Below are positions 32,694 through 41,330 of a stretch of 48,549 bases of DNA, in pieces. The notes below the pieces were generated by a model. It was not told the DNA's origin, ran no database searches, and was given only the letters and a program-made list of their open reading frames with translations. Source of the stretch: Ruminococcus sp. (GTDB lineage: Bacteria > Bacillota > Clostridia > Oscillospirales > Ruminococcaceae); the NCBI RefSeq assembly GCF_024691275.1, contig NZ_JAILNU010000107.1, positions 1-48,549 on the forward strand, read 5' to 3'. The position numbers and the translations under genes were made by a program. How positions within the stretch are numbered: the first letter of the stretch is position 1; every line of letters starts with the position of its first letter.

Positions 32694-33887
32694 ATGGATT
32701 ATAAATTCTCAGATAAGGTAAGCAAACTTCAGGCTTCTGCTATCAGAGAGATCCTTAAATTTACCGCAGACCCCGAGGTCATTTCTTTCGCAGCAGGCAA
32801 CCCTGCTCCTGAAGCATTTCCAAAGGAAAGGATCGCTGAGATCTCAGCAGAGCTCCTCAGAGATGATCCTATCCTCGCTCTCCAGTACAGCGTCACAGAA
32901 GGTTATACTCCGCTCCGCGACTTCCTCAAAGGCTGGATGACAGAAAAGGGCTGTTTCCATAAGGAATTTGATGACCTTATCATCACTTCTGGCGGTCAGC
33001 AGGCTAACGAACTCTCCTGCAAGGTGCTTCTCAATGAAGGAGATACTCTCCTCTGCGAGTCCCCGAGCTTCATTGGTTCGCTCAACGCTTTCCGCTCATA
33101 CAACGTTCACCTCAAGGGCATTGAGATGGAAGACGACGGCATCGACCTCGAAAAGCTGGAAAATGCTCTCAAAACAGAGAAGAACGTCAAGCTGCTCTAT
33201 CTTATCCCTAATTTCCAGAACCCTACAGGCAAGACAATGTCACTTGCAAAGCGCAAGGCTGTATACGAGCTTGCCTGCAAATACGACTTCATTATACTTG
33301 AGGACGATCCTTACGGCGAGCTCCGCTTCGCAGGCGAGAACGTTCCCTGCATAAAGAGCTTCGATACCGAGGGCAGAGTAATATACTCCAGCACATTCTC
33401 GAAGATAATCTCCTCAGGCTTCAGAACAGGCTACTGCTCGGCACCTGCTCCTATCATACAGAAAATGGTAGTCTGCAAGCAGGTCGCTGACGTTCACTCA
33501 AATATGTGGGCTCAGGTAGTATCCCACAGATTCATGTCGACTGTTGACAGAGAGGCTCACTTCAAGAAGCTCCGCGCTATCTACAAGGAAAAATGTGACC
33601 TCATGTGCGATTACATCGACAACGAGTTCTCAAAGAAGATACACTACGTAAAGCCCCAGGGCGGACTATTCGTATGGTGCGATCTCCCCGAGAACTGCGA
33701 TATGAATGAGTTCTGCCGCAAGGCTGTACAGCAGTACAAGATCGCTGTTGTACCGGGCAATTCGTTCAGCATAGAAACTGACGAAGTAAGCCACTCGTTC
33801 AGACTCAATTACTCAACACCTACAAACGAGCAGATAAAGAAGGGCATGGATATTCTTGCCCGCATGACAAGAGAAATGCTCGATTGA
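32694..33887 (+). CDS. PLP-dependent aminotransferase, class I/II
   Basis: A 397-residue enzyme. Motifs: SFAAGNPAPEAFP at the N-terminus, LIPNFQNPTGKTMSLAKR, ILEDDPYGELRF, YSSTFSKIISSGFRTGY with the PLP Lys, and RLNYSTP with the carboxylate Arg. It belongs to the group with 2-aminoadipate/aromatic aminotransferases (LysN/ARO8-like); the exact donor and acceptor are not readable. With IorAB in the same window an aromatic substrate is possible but not shown. A hairpin (CCTGCC/GGCAGG) lies in the leader near 32625-32646. Confidence 0.9.
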   Translation: MDYKFSDKVSKLQASAIREILKFTADPEVISFAAGNPAPEAFPKERIAEISAELLRDDPILALQYSVTEGYTPLRDFLKGWMTEKGCFHKEFDDLIITSGGQQANELSCKVLLNEGDTLLCESPSFIGSLNAFRSYNVHLKGIEMEDDGIDLEKLENALKTEKNVKLLYLIPNFQNPTGKTMSLAKRKAVYELACKYDFIILEDDPYGELRFAGENVPCIKSFDTEGRVIYSSTFSKIISSGFRTGYCSAPAPIIQKMVVCKQVADVHSNMWAQVVSHRFMSTVDREAHFKKLRAIYKEKCDLMCDYIDNEFSKKIHYVKPQGGLFVWCDLPENCDMNEFCRKAVQQYKIAVVPGNSFSIETDEVSHSFRLNYSTPTNEQIKKGMDILARMTREMLD

Positions 33888-33923
33888 GAATAAAAACAAT
33901 TCTATTTGAAAGGATAATCTATT

Positions 33924-34445
33924 ATGCCAAACAGAATGACAGACAGATATAATGTCACACAGAAATACCTGATGACAAGAGGTCAGGCTATCAACTTCCC
34001 TGCTCAGTACTTCGCAGGAACAATCAAGAAAAACGACGTTTTCGGCGTTGTTATCGACATTCCTATGTCTTCCGAGGTACTTACAACTATGGTATGCTTC
34101 ATCAACGGCGCTGCTAACGTTTACTTCAACAACGGCGGCGAGTATACAGGAGCTTCTCAGAAGTACCGCAACCTCGTTCAGGCTGCTCACACTCTCGTTG
34201 CAAACGCAGGTCAGCTCCTTCCGAAATGTCAGAAGACAAAGAGCTATGACCTCCCTAAGGACAGAACAAACTATATCTTCCTTCTCACAAAGGGCGGCGT
34301 TTACAAGACAGAGATAAAGGCTGGTCTTATCCCCGAGGAGGAGCAGGAGCTCCGTACATTCTATGTACTCTATCAGCGCGTTCTCAATGAGATCAGAAAC
34401 TGCCAGCTCAAGGACGAAGCTGACAGAAGAAAAGCTGCTAAGTAA
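33924..34445 (+). CDS. conserved hypothetical protein
   Basis: A 173-residue soluble protein with no signal peptide. It is beta-rich in the middle (DVFGVVIDIPMSSEVLTTMVCFINGAANVYFNNGGEY) and charged at the C-terminus. The family was not recognised. It follows the aminotransferase by 36 bases and precedes trpS by 14, with GAAAGGA before its ATG, so it is well expressed within an operon. Confidence 0.7.
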   Translation: MPNRMTDRYNVTQKYLMTRGQAINFPAQYFAGTIKKNDVFGVVIDIPMSSEVLTTMVCFINGAANVYFNNGGEYTGASQKYRNLVQAAHTLVANAGQLLPKCQKTKSYDLPKDRTNYIFLLTKGGVYKTEIKAGLIPEEEQELRTFYVLYQRVLNEIRNCQLKDEADRRKAAK

Positions 34446-34459
34446 GGAGACCACTGTAA

Positions 34460-35455
34460 ATGGACGATAAAAAGCTGATCTTCAGTGCTATACAGCCAAC
34501 AGGCACATTTACCCTCGGTAACTACATAGGTGCTATTCGCAACTGGGCTCCTTTACAGGAACAGTTCAACAGCATCTACTGCGTTGCAGATATGCACGCT
34601 ATAACCGTAAAACAGGAACCCGCAAAGCTCAGACAGAACTCGCTCAATTCATATGCTCTGCTCATGGCTTGCGGAATCGACCCTCAGAAGTCCATACTCT
34701 TTATACAGAGCCATGCCCCTACACACGCAATGCTCAACTGGGTGCTCTGCTGTAATACTCAGTTCGGTGAGCTTTCACGTATGACTCAGTTCAAGGACAA
34801 GAGCCAGAAGCACCCCGACGACGTAAATGCAGGTCTTTTCACATATCCCTCCCTTATGGCTGCGGATATCCTCGCTTACAATGCGGATCTCGTTCCTGTG
34901 GGCGTTGACCAGAAACAGCACCTCGAACTCGCAAGAAATATCGCTCAGCGCTTCAATCAGCGCTACGGCGACTTCTTCACTCTGCCTGAGCCGTATATAC
35001 TCGATGTGGGCGCAAAAGTAATGTCACTTCAGGATCCTACCAAGAAGATGTCCAAATCCGACGAGAATCCAAACGCTTGTATCCTCATTCTCGATGATAA
35101 GGACACTATTATCCGTAAGTGCAAAAGAGCTGTTACAGACAGCGAAGCGGAAGTCTGCTTCCGCGAAGGCAAGGACGGTATCAATAACCTCATGACTATC
35201 TACTCCTGTGCTACAGGCAAGGACTTCAAGGCTATCGAAGCTGAGTTCGCAGGCAAGGGATACGGCGATTTCAAGCTCGCTGTCGGTGAGACTGTTGCAG
35301 ATCACCTTGAACCGATACGTACTGAGTTTGCAAAGCTCAGTGCTGACAAGGCTTATCTCAAACAGTGTTATACAGAGGGTGCTGAAAAGGCTCTCAGATA
35401 CTCCGGCAGGATCGTATCAAAGGTATTCCACAAGGTTGGATTTGTCGATAGATAA
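34460..35455 (+). CDS. trpS: tryptophanyl-tRNA synthetase
   Basis: A 331-residue class I synthetase charging tRNA-Trp. HIGH-type motif TGTFTLGNYIGA near residue 12, YCVADMHAIT, DLVPVGVDQKQHLELARNIAQRFN, and the KMSKS loop KKMSKSDENPNA. Full length. It ends 4 bases before a strong terminator. Confidence 0.96.
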   Translation: MDDKKLIFSAIQPTGTFTLGNYIGAIRNWAPLQEQFNSIYCVADMHAITVKQEPAKLRQNSLNSYALLMACGIDPQKSILFIQSHAPTHAMLNWVLCCNTQFGELSRMTQFKDKSQKHPDDVNAGLFTYPSLMAADILAYNADLVPVGVDQKQHLELARNIAQRFNQRYGDFFTLPEPYILDVGAKVMSLQDPTKKMSKSDENPNACILILDDKDTIIRKCKRAVTDSEAEVCFREGKDGINNLMTIYSCATGKDFKAIEAEFAGKGYGDFKLAVGETVADHLEPIRTEFAKLSADKAYLKQCYTEGAEKALRYSGRIVSKVFHKVGFVDR

Positions 35456-35458
35456 AGC

Positions 35459-35490
35459 AAAAGCGGCTGTTTTACAGCCGCTTTATAGAT
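35459..35490 (+). terminator. terminator of trpS
   Basis: Stem AAAGCGGCTG/CAGCCGCTTT with loop TTTTA, then TATAGAT. The T-run is short but the stem is strong. Confidence 0.8.
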
Positions 35491-35582
35491 ATAACTAACT
35501 GTAATTATTTAGTAGAAATATACAAACCTTCACCTTACAAAGTGTTATCTTCTACGAAATTAACAAAATTGTAAAAAAAAGG

Positions 35583-35611
35583 TTGCATTTTGATAAAAAT
35601 TAGGGTATTAT
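35583..35611 (+). promoter_or_regulatory. promoter of mazG
   Basis: TTGCAT, 17-base spacer, TATTAT, about 35 bases before the start codon. Confidence 0.65.
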
Positions 35612-35645
35612 ATAACATAGCCCGTCTTTAATGGAGTGTTTTCCT

Positions 35646-36470
35646 ATGGTTGAATATCAGCAGAAAGAGCATTATTCTATTGAGGATCTGCTCGACATTG
35701 TCAGACTTCTTAGAGGCGAGGGCGGCTGCCCGTGGGACAGAGAACAAACTCATAAGTCCATTAAGAGCGATTTCATTGAAGAGACCTGCGAAGCTATCGA
35801 GGCTATCGACCTCGAGGACGCAGAGCTTCTCCGTGAAGAGCTGGGCGACGTTCTGCTTCAGGTCGTTTTCCATTGCAGGATCGAGGAGGAAACAGGTTCG
35901 TTTACCTTCGGCGATGTGTGCGACGAGATCTGCAAAAAGCTTATTATACGTCATCCCCACGTTTTTGGCGATGTCACAGCTAAGACCACCGATCAGGTGC
36001 TCAAAAACTGGGACGCTATAAAAATGGAGACAAAAGGTCAGGAAAGATATACCGACACCCTCACAAGCGTTGCAAAATCACTTCCCGCTCTTATGAGAGC
36101 CCAGAAAGTCGGCAAAAGAGCTATGAGAGCAGGTATGGACTTCCGCTGTGCCGATGATGCTGTTGCTTGTATCGAAAACGAGAAATCTGAACTCGACGCT
36201 GCTATCGCTAACGGCGATAAGGCTAATATTGAGGAAGAGATCGGCGATCTGCTGTTCTCATGCGTGAATGCCGCAAGGCATCTCGGTGTGGACGCAGAAC
36301 TTGCACTCAAATCTGCTACAGAAAAATTCATTAAACGCTTCTCTGTTACCGAGGAGTTAGTCACAGCAGACGATCTCGACATGAAAAATCTTCCTATTGA
36401 GGCGCTTGACACTTACTGGGACAAGGCAAAATCAATAATTAGTAAAACGGAGGAACAAAAAAATGACTAA
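35646..36470 (+). CDS. mazG: nucleoside triphosphate pyrophosphohydrolase
   Basis: A 274-residue MazG that hydrolyses abnormal or excess NTPs. Two MazG repeats are present: CPWDREQTHKSIKSDFIEETCEAIEAI with LLREELGDVLLQVVFH, and the second with ANIEEEIGDLLFSCVNAARH, each with the Mg-binding Glu/Asp set. The start ATG 35646 has GGAG eight bases upstream; an ATG five codons earlier does not. It overlaps hup by eight bases. Confidence 0.94.
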   Translation: MVEYQQKEHYSIEDLLDIVRLLRGEGGCPWDREQTHKSIKSDFIEETCEAIEAIDLEDAELLREELGDVLLQVVFHCRIEEETGSFTFGDVCDEICKKLIIRHPHVFGDVTAKTTDQVLKNWDAIKMETKGQERYTDTLTSVAKSLPALMRAQKVGKRAMRAGMDFRCADDAVACIENEKSELDAAIANGDKANIEEEIGDLLFSCVNAARHLGVDAELALKSATEKFIKRFSVTEELVTADDLDMKNLPIEALDTYWDKAKSIISKTEEQKND

Positions 36471-36738
36471 GACTGAACTTATTAATTCTATCGCAGATAA
36501 GGCTAACTGTACTAAGAAGGACGCTTCTGCTGCTCTGGAAGCAACTCTTACAGCTATCCAGGAATCTCTTGAGAATGGTGATAAGGTCTCCATCACTGGC
36601 TTCGGTACTTTCGAGGTTCGTGAAAGAGGCGAAAAGACTTGCATCAATCCTAAGACAAAGACTAAGATGGTATGCCCCCCATGCAAAGCTCCTGCTTTCA
36701 AGGCTGGCAGAGGTCTCAAGGAAGCTGTTAACAAGTAA
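36463..36738 (+). CDS. hup: HU-family DNA-binding protein
   Basis: A 91-residue nucleoid protein that bends DNA without sequence preference. It has the full HU pattern: MTKTELINSIADKANCTKKDA, ISITGFGTFEVRERGE-type VSITGFGTFEVRERG, and PAFKAGRGLKEAVNK. An unusual feature is a Cys pair in the arm (VCPPC), where most HU proteins have none. GGAGG precedes the ATG. Confidence 0.95.
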   Translation: MTKTELINSIADKANCTKKDASAALEATLTAIQESLENGDKVSITGFGTFEVRERGEKTCINPKTKTKMVCPPCKAPAFKAGRGLKEAVNK

Positions 36739-36742
36739 TTCC

Positions 36743-36773
36743 AAAAGAGGGACAGTTCGCTGTCCCTTTTTTT
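36743..36773 (+). terminator. terminator after hup
   Basis: Stem AGGGACAG/CTGTCCCT with a stable TTCG tetraloop and a seven-T run. rqcP follows, so it is either attenuated read-through or has its own promoter. Confidence 0.9.
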
Positions 36774-36803
36774 GATTTTTATAAATTGAAGGGAGATATT
36801 ATT

Positions 36804-37046
36804 ATGAGACTCGACAAATACCTCAAGATAACCCGTCTTATAAAGCGCAGAACTGTTGCAAACGATGCCTGCGACGCTGAAAAGATAGTCGTAAACGGCA
36901 AGGTCGCAAGAGCTTCTTACGATGTTAAGGTCGGCGATATCATCGAGATAAATATGGGAACACGCCCGCTGAAGGTCAAGGTGCTCAATGTTACCGAGTA
37001 CGCTACCAAGGAAAATGCGGCGGATAACTACACTGTCATTGAATAA
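36804..37046 (+). CDS. rqcP: S4-domain RNA-binding protein RqcP (YabO-like)
   Basis: An 80-residue S4 protein: MRLDKYLKITRLIKRRTVANDACDAEKI and VNGKVARASYDVKVGDIIEINMGTRPL are the canonical RNA-binding fold. RqcP aids ribosome-associated quality control by tRNA movement during Ala-tailing. Placement after mazG and hup agrees with the Firmicutes mazG-yabO neighbourhood. Start ATG 36804 has GGGAG about nine bases upstream. Confidence 0.9.
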   Translation: MRLDKYLKITRLIKRRTVANDACDAEKIVVNGKVARASYDVKVGDIIEINMGTRPLKVKVLNVTEYATKENAADNYTVIE

Positions 37047-37050
37047 GAAA

Positions 37051-37081
37051 ACGGCTGTACATATCGTACAGCCGTATTTTT
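37051..37081. terminator. bidirectional terminator between rqcP and the SDR gene
   Basis: Perfect 10-bp stem ACGGCTGTAC/GTACAGCCGT, loop ATATC, with ATTTTTG after it on the plus strand and TTTTC on the minus strand. Confidence 0.85.
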
Positions 37082-37088
37082 GTATTGT

Positions 37089-38045
37089 TTACTTTGTATT
37101 GTGGATATCCCAGCGGAAGGATGCGAATTTACTCGCTCTGGTATTATCCAGCATATTATTGTTTTCGAGCTTTCCGAGGTCAAGGAAACGGTAATTGCTT
37201 TTTTCTTCCTTATTTACCGAGAACAAGCCCTTTATCTTGCCGATCGTGCCTACAGGGTGTCTCTGTATAACAGCTCCAAGTCTGTGATTTGCTCTCATAA
37301 ATGTAATGATATCAGAAGCTGATATCAGCAGCTTGTCGCTAACATTATAGAAGCCCTCACTTGACTTATCTTCTGCATTTTTGAGATAACAGAGTATGAA
37401 GTCTACAAGATTATGCACACAGCACATCTGGAAGCCATACTGTCCCTCGCCGAACACAAAATTCGTGCCGTCCTTAGGGTCTGTGATCTTAGCAGTAAGA
37501 TTATCTGTAAATTCCTTTGTATAAACAGGTGAAAATCTTATTATACAGCCTATGACACCGTTTTTATGATGCTGTAATTCGCTTATAAGCGCCTTTTCTG
37601 AGCTATACTTCATGCGAGCATAGTTTGTTACGGGTTTGAGATCGCTGTCCTCACGGATCGGCTCTCTCGTCTTGGGGAACTGATAGACCTGATCTGTACT
37701 GAGCAGTATCAGCTTCTTAACGTTCTCCGTCATTGCATAGCGGTAAATGAACCTGTCGATAGAGGCAGAGTCACTCATTTGCTTATCATCGACAATAGGA
37801 CCTAAGTCATTATCGACTGTACAAGCCGCGTGTATAACAATGTCAAATTTATTGTTTTCAAAAACCTCCGCAATCGCATTTTTGTCTGTTGGATCGCACT
37901 GAATCGACGAATAGTGAAGCTTGCCTTCGTTATACCCTGATTCCTCTCTGTCGACAGCTATGACCTCGTAGCCTTTTTTTAACAGTCCTGAGCAAATATG
38001 CTGACCTATTAATCCGCAGCCACCAGTAACTAGTACCTTCTCCAT
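37089..38045 (-). CDS. NAD-dependent epimerase/dehydratase (extended SDR)
   Basis: A 318-residue enzyme of the UDP-sugar epimerase/dehydratase type. The Rossmann signature is VLVTGGCGLIGQHICSG, and the active-site pair is YARMKYSSEKAL (YxxxK). ILLSTDQVYQF supplies the Ser/Thr. The substrate is likely a nucleotide sugar but is not readable. The second ATG (38045) is preferred because AAGGAGG is then eight bases away; the first is only two. Confidence 0.85.
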   Translation of the reverse strand: MEKVLVTGGCGLIGQHICSGLLKKGYEVIAVDREESGYNEGKLHYSSIQCDPTDKNAIAEVFENNKFDIVIHAACTVDNDLGPIVDDKQMSDSASIDRFIYRYAMTENVKKLILLSTDQVYQFPKTREPIREDSDLKPVTNYARMKYSSEKALISELQHHKNGVIGCIIRFSPVYTKEFTDNLTAKITDPKDGTNFVFGEGQYGFQMCCVHNLVDFILCYLKNAEDKSSEGFYNVSDKLLISASDIITFMRANHRLGAVIQRHPVGTIGKIKGLFSVNKEEKSNYRFLDLGKLENNNMLDNTRASKFASFRWDIHNTK

Positions 38046-38083
38046 GATCATAGCCTCCTTTCTAAAGCTTAAATAATATCAAT

Positions 38084-38113
38084 ATTATATCCTCTAATCA
38101 AAAAAACTATCAA
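38084..38113 (-). promoter_or_regulatory. probable promoter of the SDR gene
   Basis: On the minus strand TTGATA (38108-38113), spacer 18, TATAAT (38084-38089). Confidence 0.55.
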
Positions 38114-38179
38114 ACATATTTTTTCTTTTTAAATATTTTTATTTAGCCCCAAAGTGAAAAGCTATTCTATTTATATACA

Positions 38180-39583
38180 TTAATCAATATCTGCTGATTC
38201 AGGATCAGCATTAATATTTGCAAGATACTTATCCACTGTAGCAGAGATAGCGTCATATGTCTCGTTCCACGGTACACCTCTTGCAGATAATCTCAGATTA
38301 TCATCAAGGAGGTCTCCGCAGTCTTTGGATATACCCTTGGATATATCTATGACAGGATTTGCCACAGCGAGCTCCTGCATACTGTTTTTCATGTCTATCA
38401 TTTCCTGAGTCCAGCCATAGTCGTCTAAGAACTGTTTATCTGACAGCGCCTTGGTATCCTCGTCGAGATACAGGAAGCGCTTGCAGTCAAGATATTTTGC
38501 CACGCCCTCGGGGTTAGAACCGCCGCTGACGAACATATACGACTCAAGGCCCGTTGGTATGTAATACTCATCGGCTTCGGGGTCTTTTGGCATAGGAACA
38601 AAGAATACATCTTCGCCGAATGTTCCTGCCCATTGTTTCTTTTCCTTGTAGAACTCATACAGTCCTACAGGATAAAAAAGCGTCTTTCCTTCACCAACAT
38701 ATTCAGGGTGTTCCTTCCATGCAAAACGTTCACCGATGGCTATACAGCCCTTCTGATAAAGGTCGTACATCCAGTTCTGTACACGTTCCATAGACGGATC
38801 ACCGATATTACTCACCAGCTTTCCGTTTTCGAGACTAACAGGCGGTTTGCCTATGGTGTTCATAAGTCCGAACTCGAACCACCAACCGTCTATTCCATAC
38901 TTCTCATTATCATTGTCAACATACCTTTCGAGCATATCCTGGAAAGTATTCCAAGTCCACTCTCCCCTTGCATAGAGGTCTGCAGGGTCTTCGAGACCTG
39001 CTTCTGCGACAGTTTTACGGTTGTATACCACCGCTACATTATCGCCTTTAGCATCGACACTTACCATATAATGCTTATTATTCCAGATAAACTGGTCATT
39101 TATATCTTTTACATCCTCCCATAAAGGAGAATCAAGATCAATATAATCATCGGCAGGTACGAACATCTTCTTAATAGCGCCCTTAGGGAATGCGTCGAGA
39201 TTGCCTCCATAGAAGAAGTCTATGCCCTCGCCTGAGCTTATATACTCAGTCAGCTTCTCGTATCTGTCATTATATGTACAGCTGTAGTACTTCACGGAGC
39301 CGCCGTAGCGCTCCTGAAAAACAGCCAGATCTGTCGGAACGTTCTTACCTGTGCCGTCGGGATTGATATCCCAGTCAGAGAGCCATTTGATGACACCGTT
39401 TTCCAGTTTGTCACCTGTGAGGAGGTCTGACTTTTCCGCATTCTGATGTATCTCTTCTCTTACTTCCGAATCCAGTTCCTTATCGTATTTAGGTTTATCG
39501 TCCTTTTTACTGCTGCAAGCAAGGAGAGACATTGACATAGCTACCATAAGCAATGCTGAAATGAAATTTCTTGCTCTTTTCAT
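38180..39583 (-). CDS. extracellular solute-binding lipoprotein (ABC sugar type)
   Basis: A 467-residue binding protein of the family-1 sugar type. Lipobox LLAC (Cys about 22). The mature part has ADLYARGEWTWNTFQDMLERY, VYNRKTVAEAGLEDP and TGLESYMFVSGGSNPEG, typical for carbohydrate or oligosaccharide ABC receptors. No permease or ATPase gene is beside it, so it is an orphan here. AAGGAG precedes ATG 39583; further in-frame ATGs upstream lack such a site. Confidence 0.88.
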   Translation of the reverse strand: MKRARNFISALLMVAMSMSLLACSSKKDDKPKYDKELDSEVREEIHQNAEKSDLLTGDKLENGVIKWLSDWDINPDGTGKNVPTDLAVFQERYGGSVKYYSCTYNDRYEKLTEYISSGEGIDFFYGGNLDAFPKGAIKKMFVPADDYIDLDSPLWEDVKDINDQFIWNNKHYMVSVDAKGDNVAVVYNRKTVAEAGLEDPADLYARGEWTWNTFQDMLERYVDNDNEKYGIDGWWFEFGLMNTIGKPPVSLENGKLVSNIGDPSMERVQNWMYDLYQKGCIAIGERFAWKEHPEYVGEGKTLFYPVGLYEFYKEKKQWAGTFGEDVFFVPMPKDPEADEYYIPTGLESYMFVSGGSNPEGVAKYLDCKRFLYLDEDTKALSDKQFLDDYGWTQEMIDMKNSMQELAVANPVIDISKGISKDCGDLLDDNLRLSARGVPWNETYDAISATVDKYLANINADPESADID

Positions 39584-39665
39584 CTTCAAACTCCTTTTAA
39601 TATCGCCCATTACTTTACAATTTATCCATCTAATAGTCACAATTATTCTTATACACTTCTTCTTA

Positions 39666-39695
39666 ATTATATCACTTTTGTACTATTTATGTCAA
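39666..39695 (-). promoter_or_regulatory. promoter of the solute-binding protein gene
   Basis: On the minus strand TTGACA (39690-39695), spacer 18, TATAAT (39666-39671). Confidence 0.8.
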
Positions 39696-39788
39696 TATGT
39701 ATATTTCATAAGTTTTATACGCATTTGTAGTGCGTTTACCACATATTGTGTATTTATACGGTGATATAATTCAGCTTATATGCACATA

Positions 39789-40457
39789 TCAACCGTGACA
39801 TCTGTTACCTTTTGCCCTATATGCGCAGTTTTCACGCATATTACATATTGTGCAGCCGCGACCGCCGCGCTCGACGGGGCTGTCCGACATTCCGATGATC
39901 GCAGTGACCGATTTTGACGGTATCAGTAAGCTGCTATCTGTCACTGTCAGACCTATTCGGCGCTGGGCGTTCAGTGCCAGCAGGAAGCTTTTCTGAAGTG
40001 ACAACGGAAAGTCGCCGTACCCAGGGCTGAACCGCCATGTTCTGTAGGGAGCATCGCAGCGTGAGAATATCTCCTCCTCTGCTCTGTCGCAGACCTGCTC
40101 AACGGCAGCACTGCACAGGCAGTCGATAGCAAGGGACTTCGCCATATTTGTAACGGCAGTCTGTCTTATGAGCTTATCAGCCTCCTGAGTAAGCGTAGCC
40201 GCCATAAGTATCGCCTTATTGCAGCCCCTGAGATGCCGCTTTATGTCCTCACCTGTAAGCGGAACGGACATTGCTCCGAGGACAACTCCCTCATCGGTAA
40301 AGGTAACATCTGTTTCGATGTAAACGTATTTCGGGTGAATTTTTTCGCGTACTATTTTTTCCGCGCGGTCAAGAAGCTCCGCAACGGCTTGGTCTGGCGT
40401 ACCTTTTACGCCCATATACCGTGCTGCTTCTGATTTAGATATAGGGGAAAGCTCCAT
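39789..40457 (-). CDS. methionine synthase activation domain protein
   Basis: A 222-residue protein matching the C-terminal reactivation domain of cobalamin-dependent methionine synthase: WRFSPGYGDFPLSLQK is the signature, followed by IPSKSVTAIIGMSDSP and a Cys-rich end (CTICNMRENCAYR). In Firmicutes and Thermotoga this domain can be a separate gene. It would reductively re-methylate oxidised cobalamin on MetH. It overlaps metF (TAATG). Confidence 0.9.
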   Translation of the reverse strand: MELSPISKSEAARYMGVKGTPDQAVAELLDRAEKIVREKIHPKYVYIETDVTFTDEGVVLGAMSVPLTGEDIKRHLRGCNKAILMAATLTQEADKLIRQTAVTNMAKSLAIDCLCSAAVEQVCDRAEEEIFSRCDAPYRTWRFSPGYGDFPLSLQKSFLLALNAQRRIGLTVTDSSLLIPSKSVTAIIGMSDSPVERGGRGCTICNMRENCAYRAKGNRCHG

Positions 40458-41317
40458 TATGCACCTATTATCCCTGATACTGCCTCGCTTATCTTGCGGG
40501 CAACGTAAGGATTGTTCATAGTGTAAAGGTGGATACCGTCCACGCCGCTTGCCACGAGGTCAACTATCTGATTCACGGCATATGCTATACCTGCATCACG
40601 CAGCGCTTCGGGGTTATGTTCGTATTTGGTCATTATGCGCACGAACTTTGACGGAAGGCTCGCACCGCAGGTAGTCACCATGCGCTCTATCTGGTTCTTG
40701 TTTACAACAGGCATTATTCCTGCTTCTATCGGCACATCTATGCCTGCTATGGCAGCCTTCTCGCGGAAATCGTAGAAGTGCTCATTGTCAAAGAAAAGCT
40801 GCGTTATAAGATGATCTGCACCTGCCTCGACCTTTTTGCGGAGATTTTTGATGTCCTCAACGAGATCTTCTGCATCGGGGTGGCACTCAGGGTAGCAAGC
40901 TCCCGCAATGTCGAAATCGCCCTTTGACTTTATGTAGGTTATAAGGTCACTGGCATATCTGAACTCCTCTACAGGAGGAATATCAGGGTTTATATCGCCT
41001 CTGAGGGCGAGAATATTCTCAATGCCGCGCTCCTGTGCCTCATTGAGAGCCGAATCTATCTCAGCCTTCGTGAAATTTATGCACGGGAGATGCAGCATAG
41101 GTGTTATGCCGCTTTTCTTGATCCTCGAAGCGATCTCCAGAGCGTACTTGCTGTTGCCGCTTCCGCCTGCGCCGAAAGTAACGCTTATGAAGTCGGGCTT
41201 CAAGCCGTTAAGCTCGTCGAGAGTGCTGTATATCACATCTATCGGACTTGTTTTCTTTGGGGGAAATACCTCAAAGGAAAAAAGTGTCTTGTTTTTGAAA
41301 AGTTCTTTTATATGCAT
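40457..41317 (-). CDS. metF: methylenetetrahydrofolate reductase
   Basis: A 286-residue FAD enzyme giving 5-methyl-THF for methionine synthesis. FSFEVFPPKKTSPID at the N-terminus, FISVTFGAGGSG, ILALRGDINPD, AGADHLITQLFFDNEHF and EAGIMPVVNKNQI are the conserved parts. The downstream activation protein shares the methionine pathway; the upstream neighbour is ung (13-base gap). Confidence 0.95.
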   Translation of the reverse strand: MHIKELFKNKTLFSFEVFPPKKTSPIDVIYSTLDELNGLKPDFISVTFGAGGSGNSKYALEIASRIKKSGITPMLHLPCINFTKAEIDSALNEAQERGIENILALRGDINPDIPPVEEFRYASDLITYIKSKGDFDIAGACYPECHPDAEDLVEDIKNLRKKVEAGADHLITQLFFDNEHFYDFREKAAIAGIDVPIEAGIMPVVNKNQIERMVTTCGASLPSKFVRIMTKYEHNPEALRDAGIAYAVNQIVDLVASGVDGIHLYTMNNPYVARKISEAVSGIIGA

Positions 41318-41330
41318 TATTATCCTCCGT

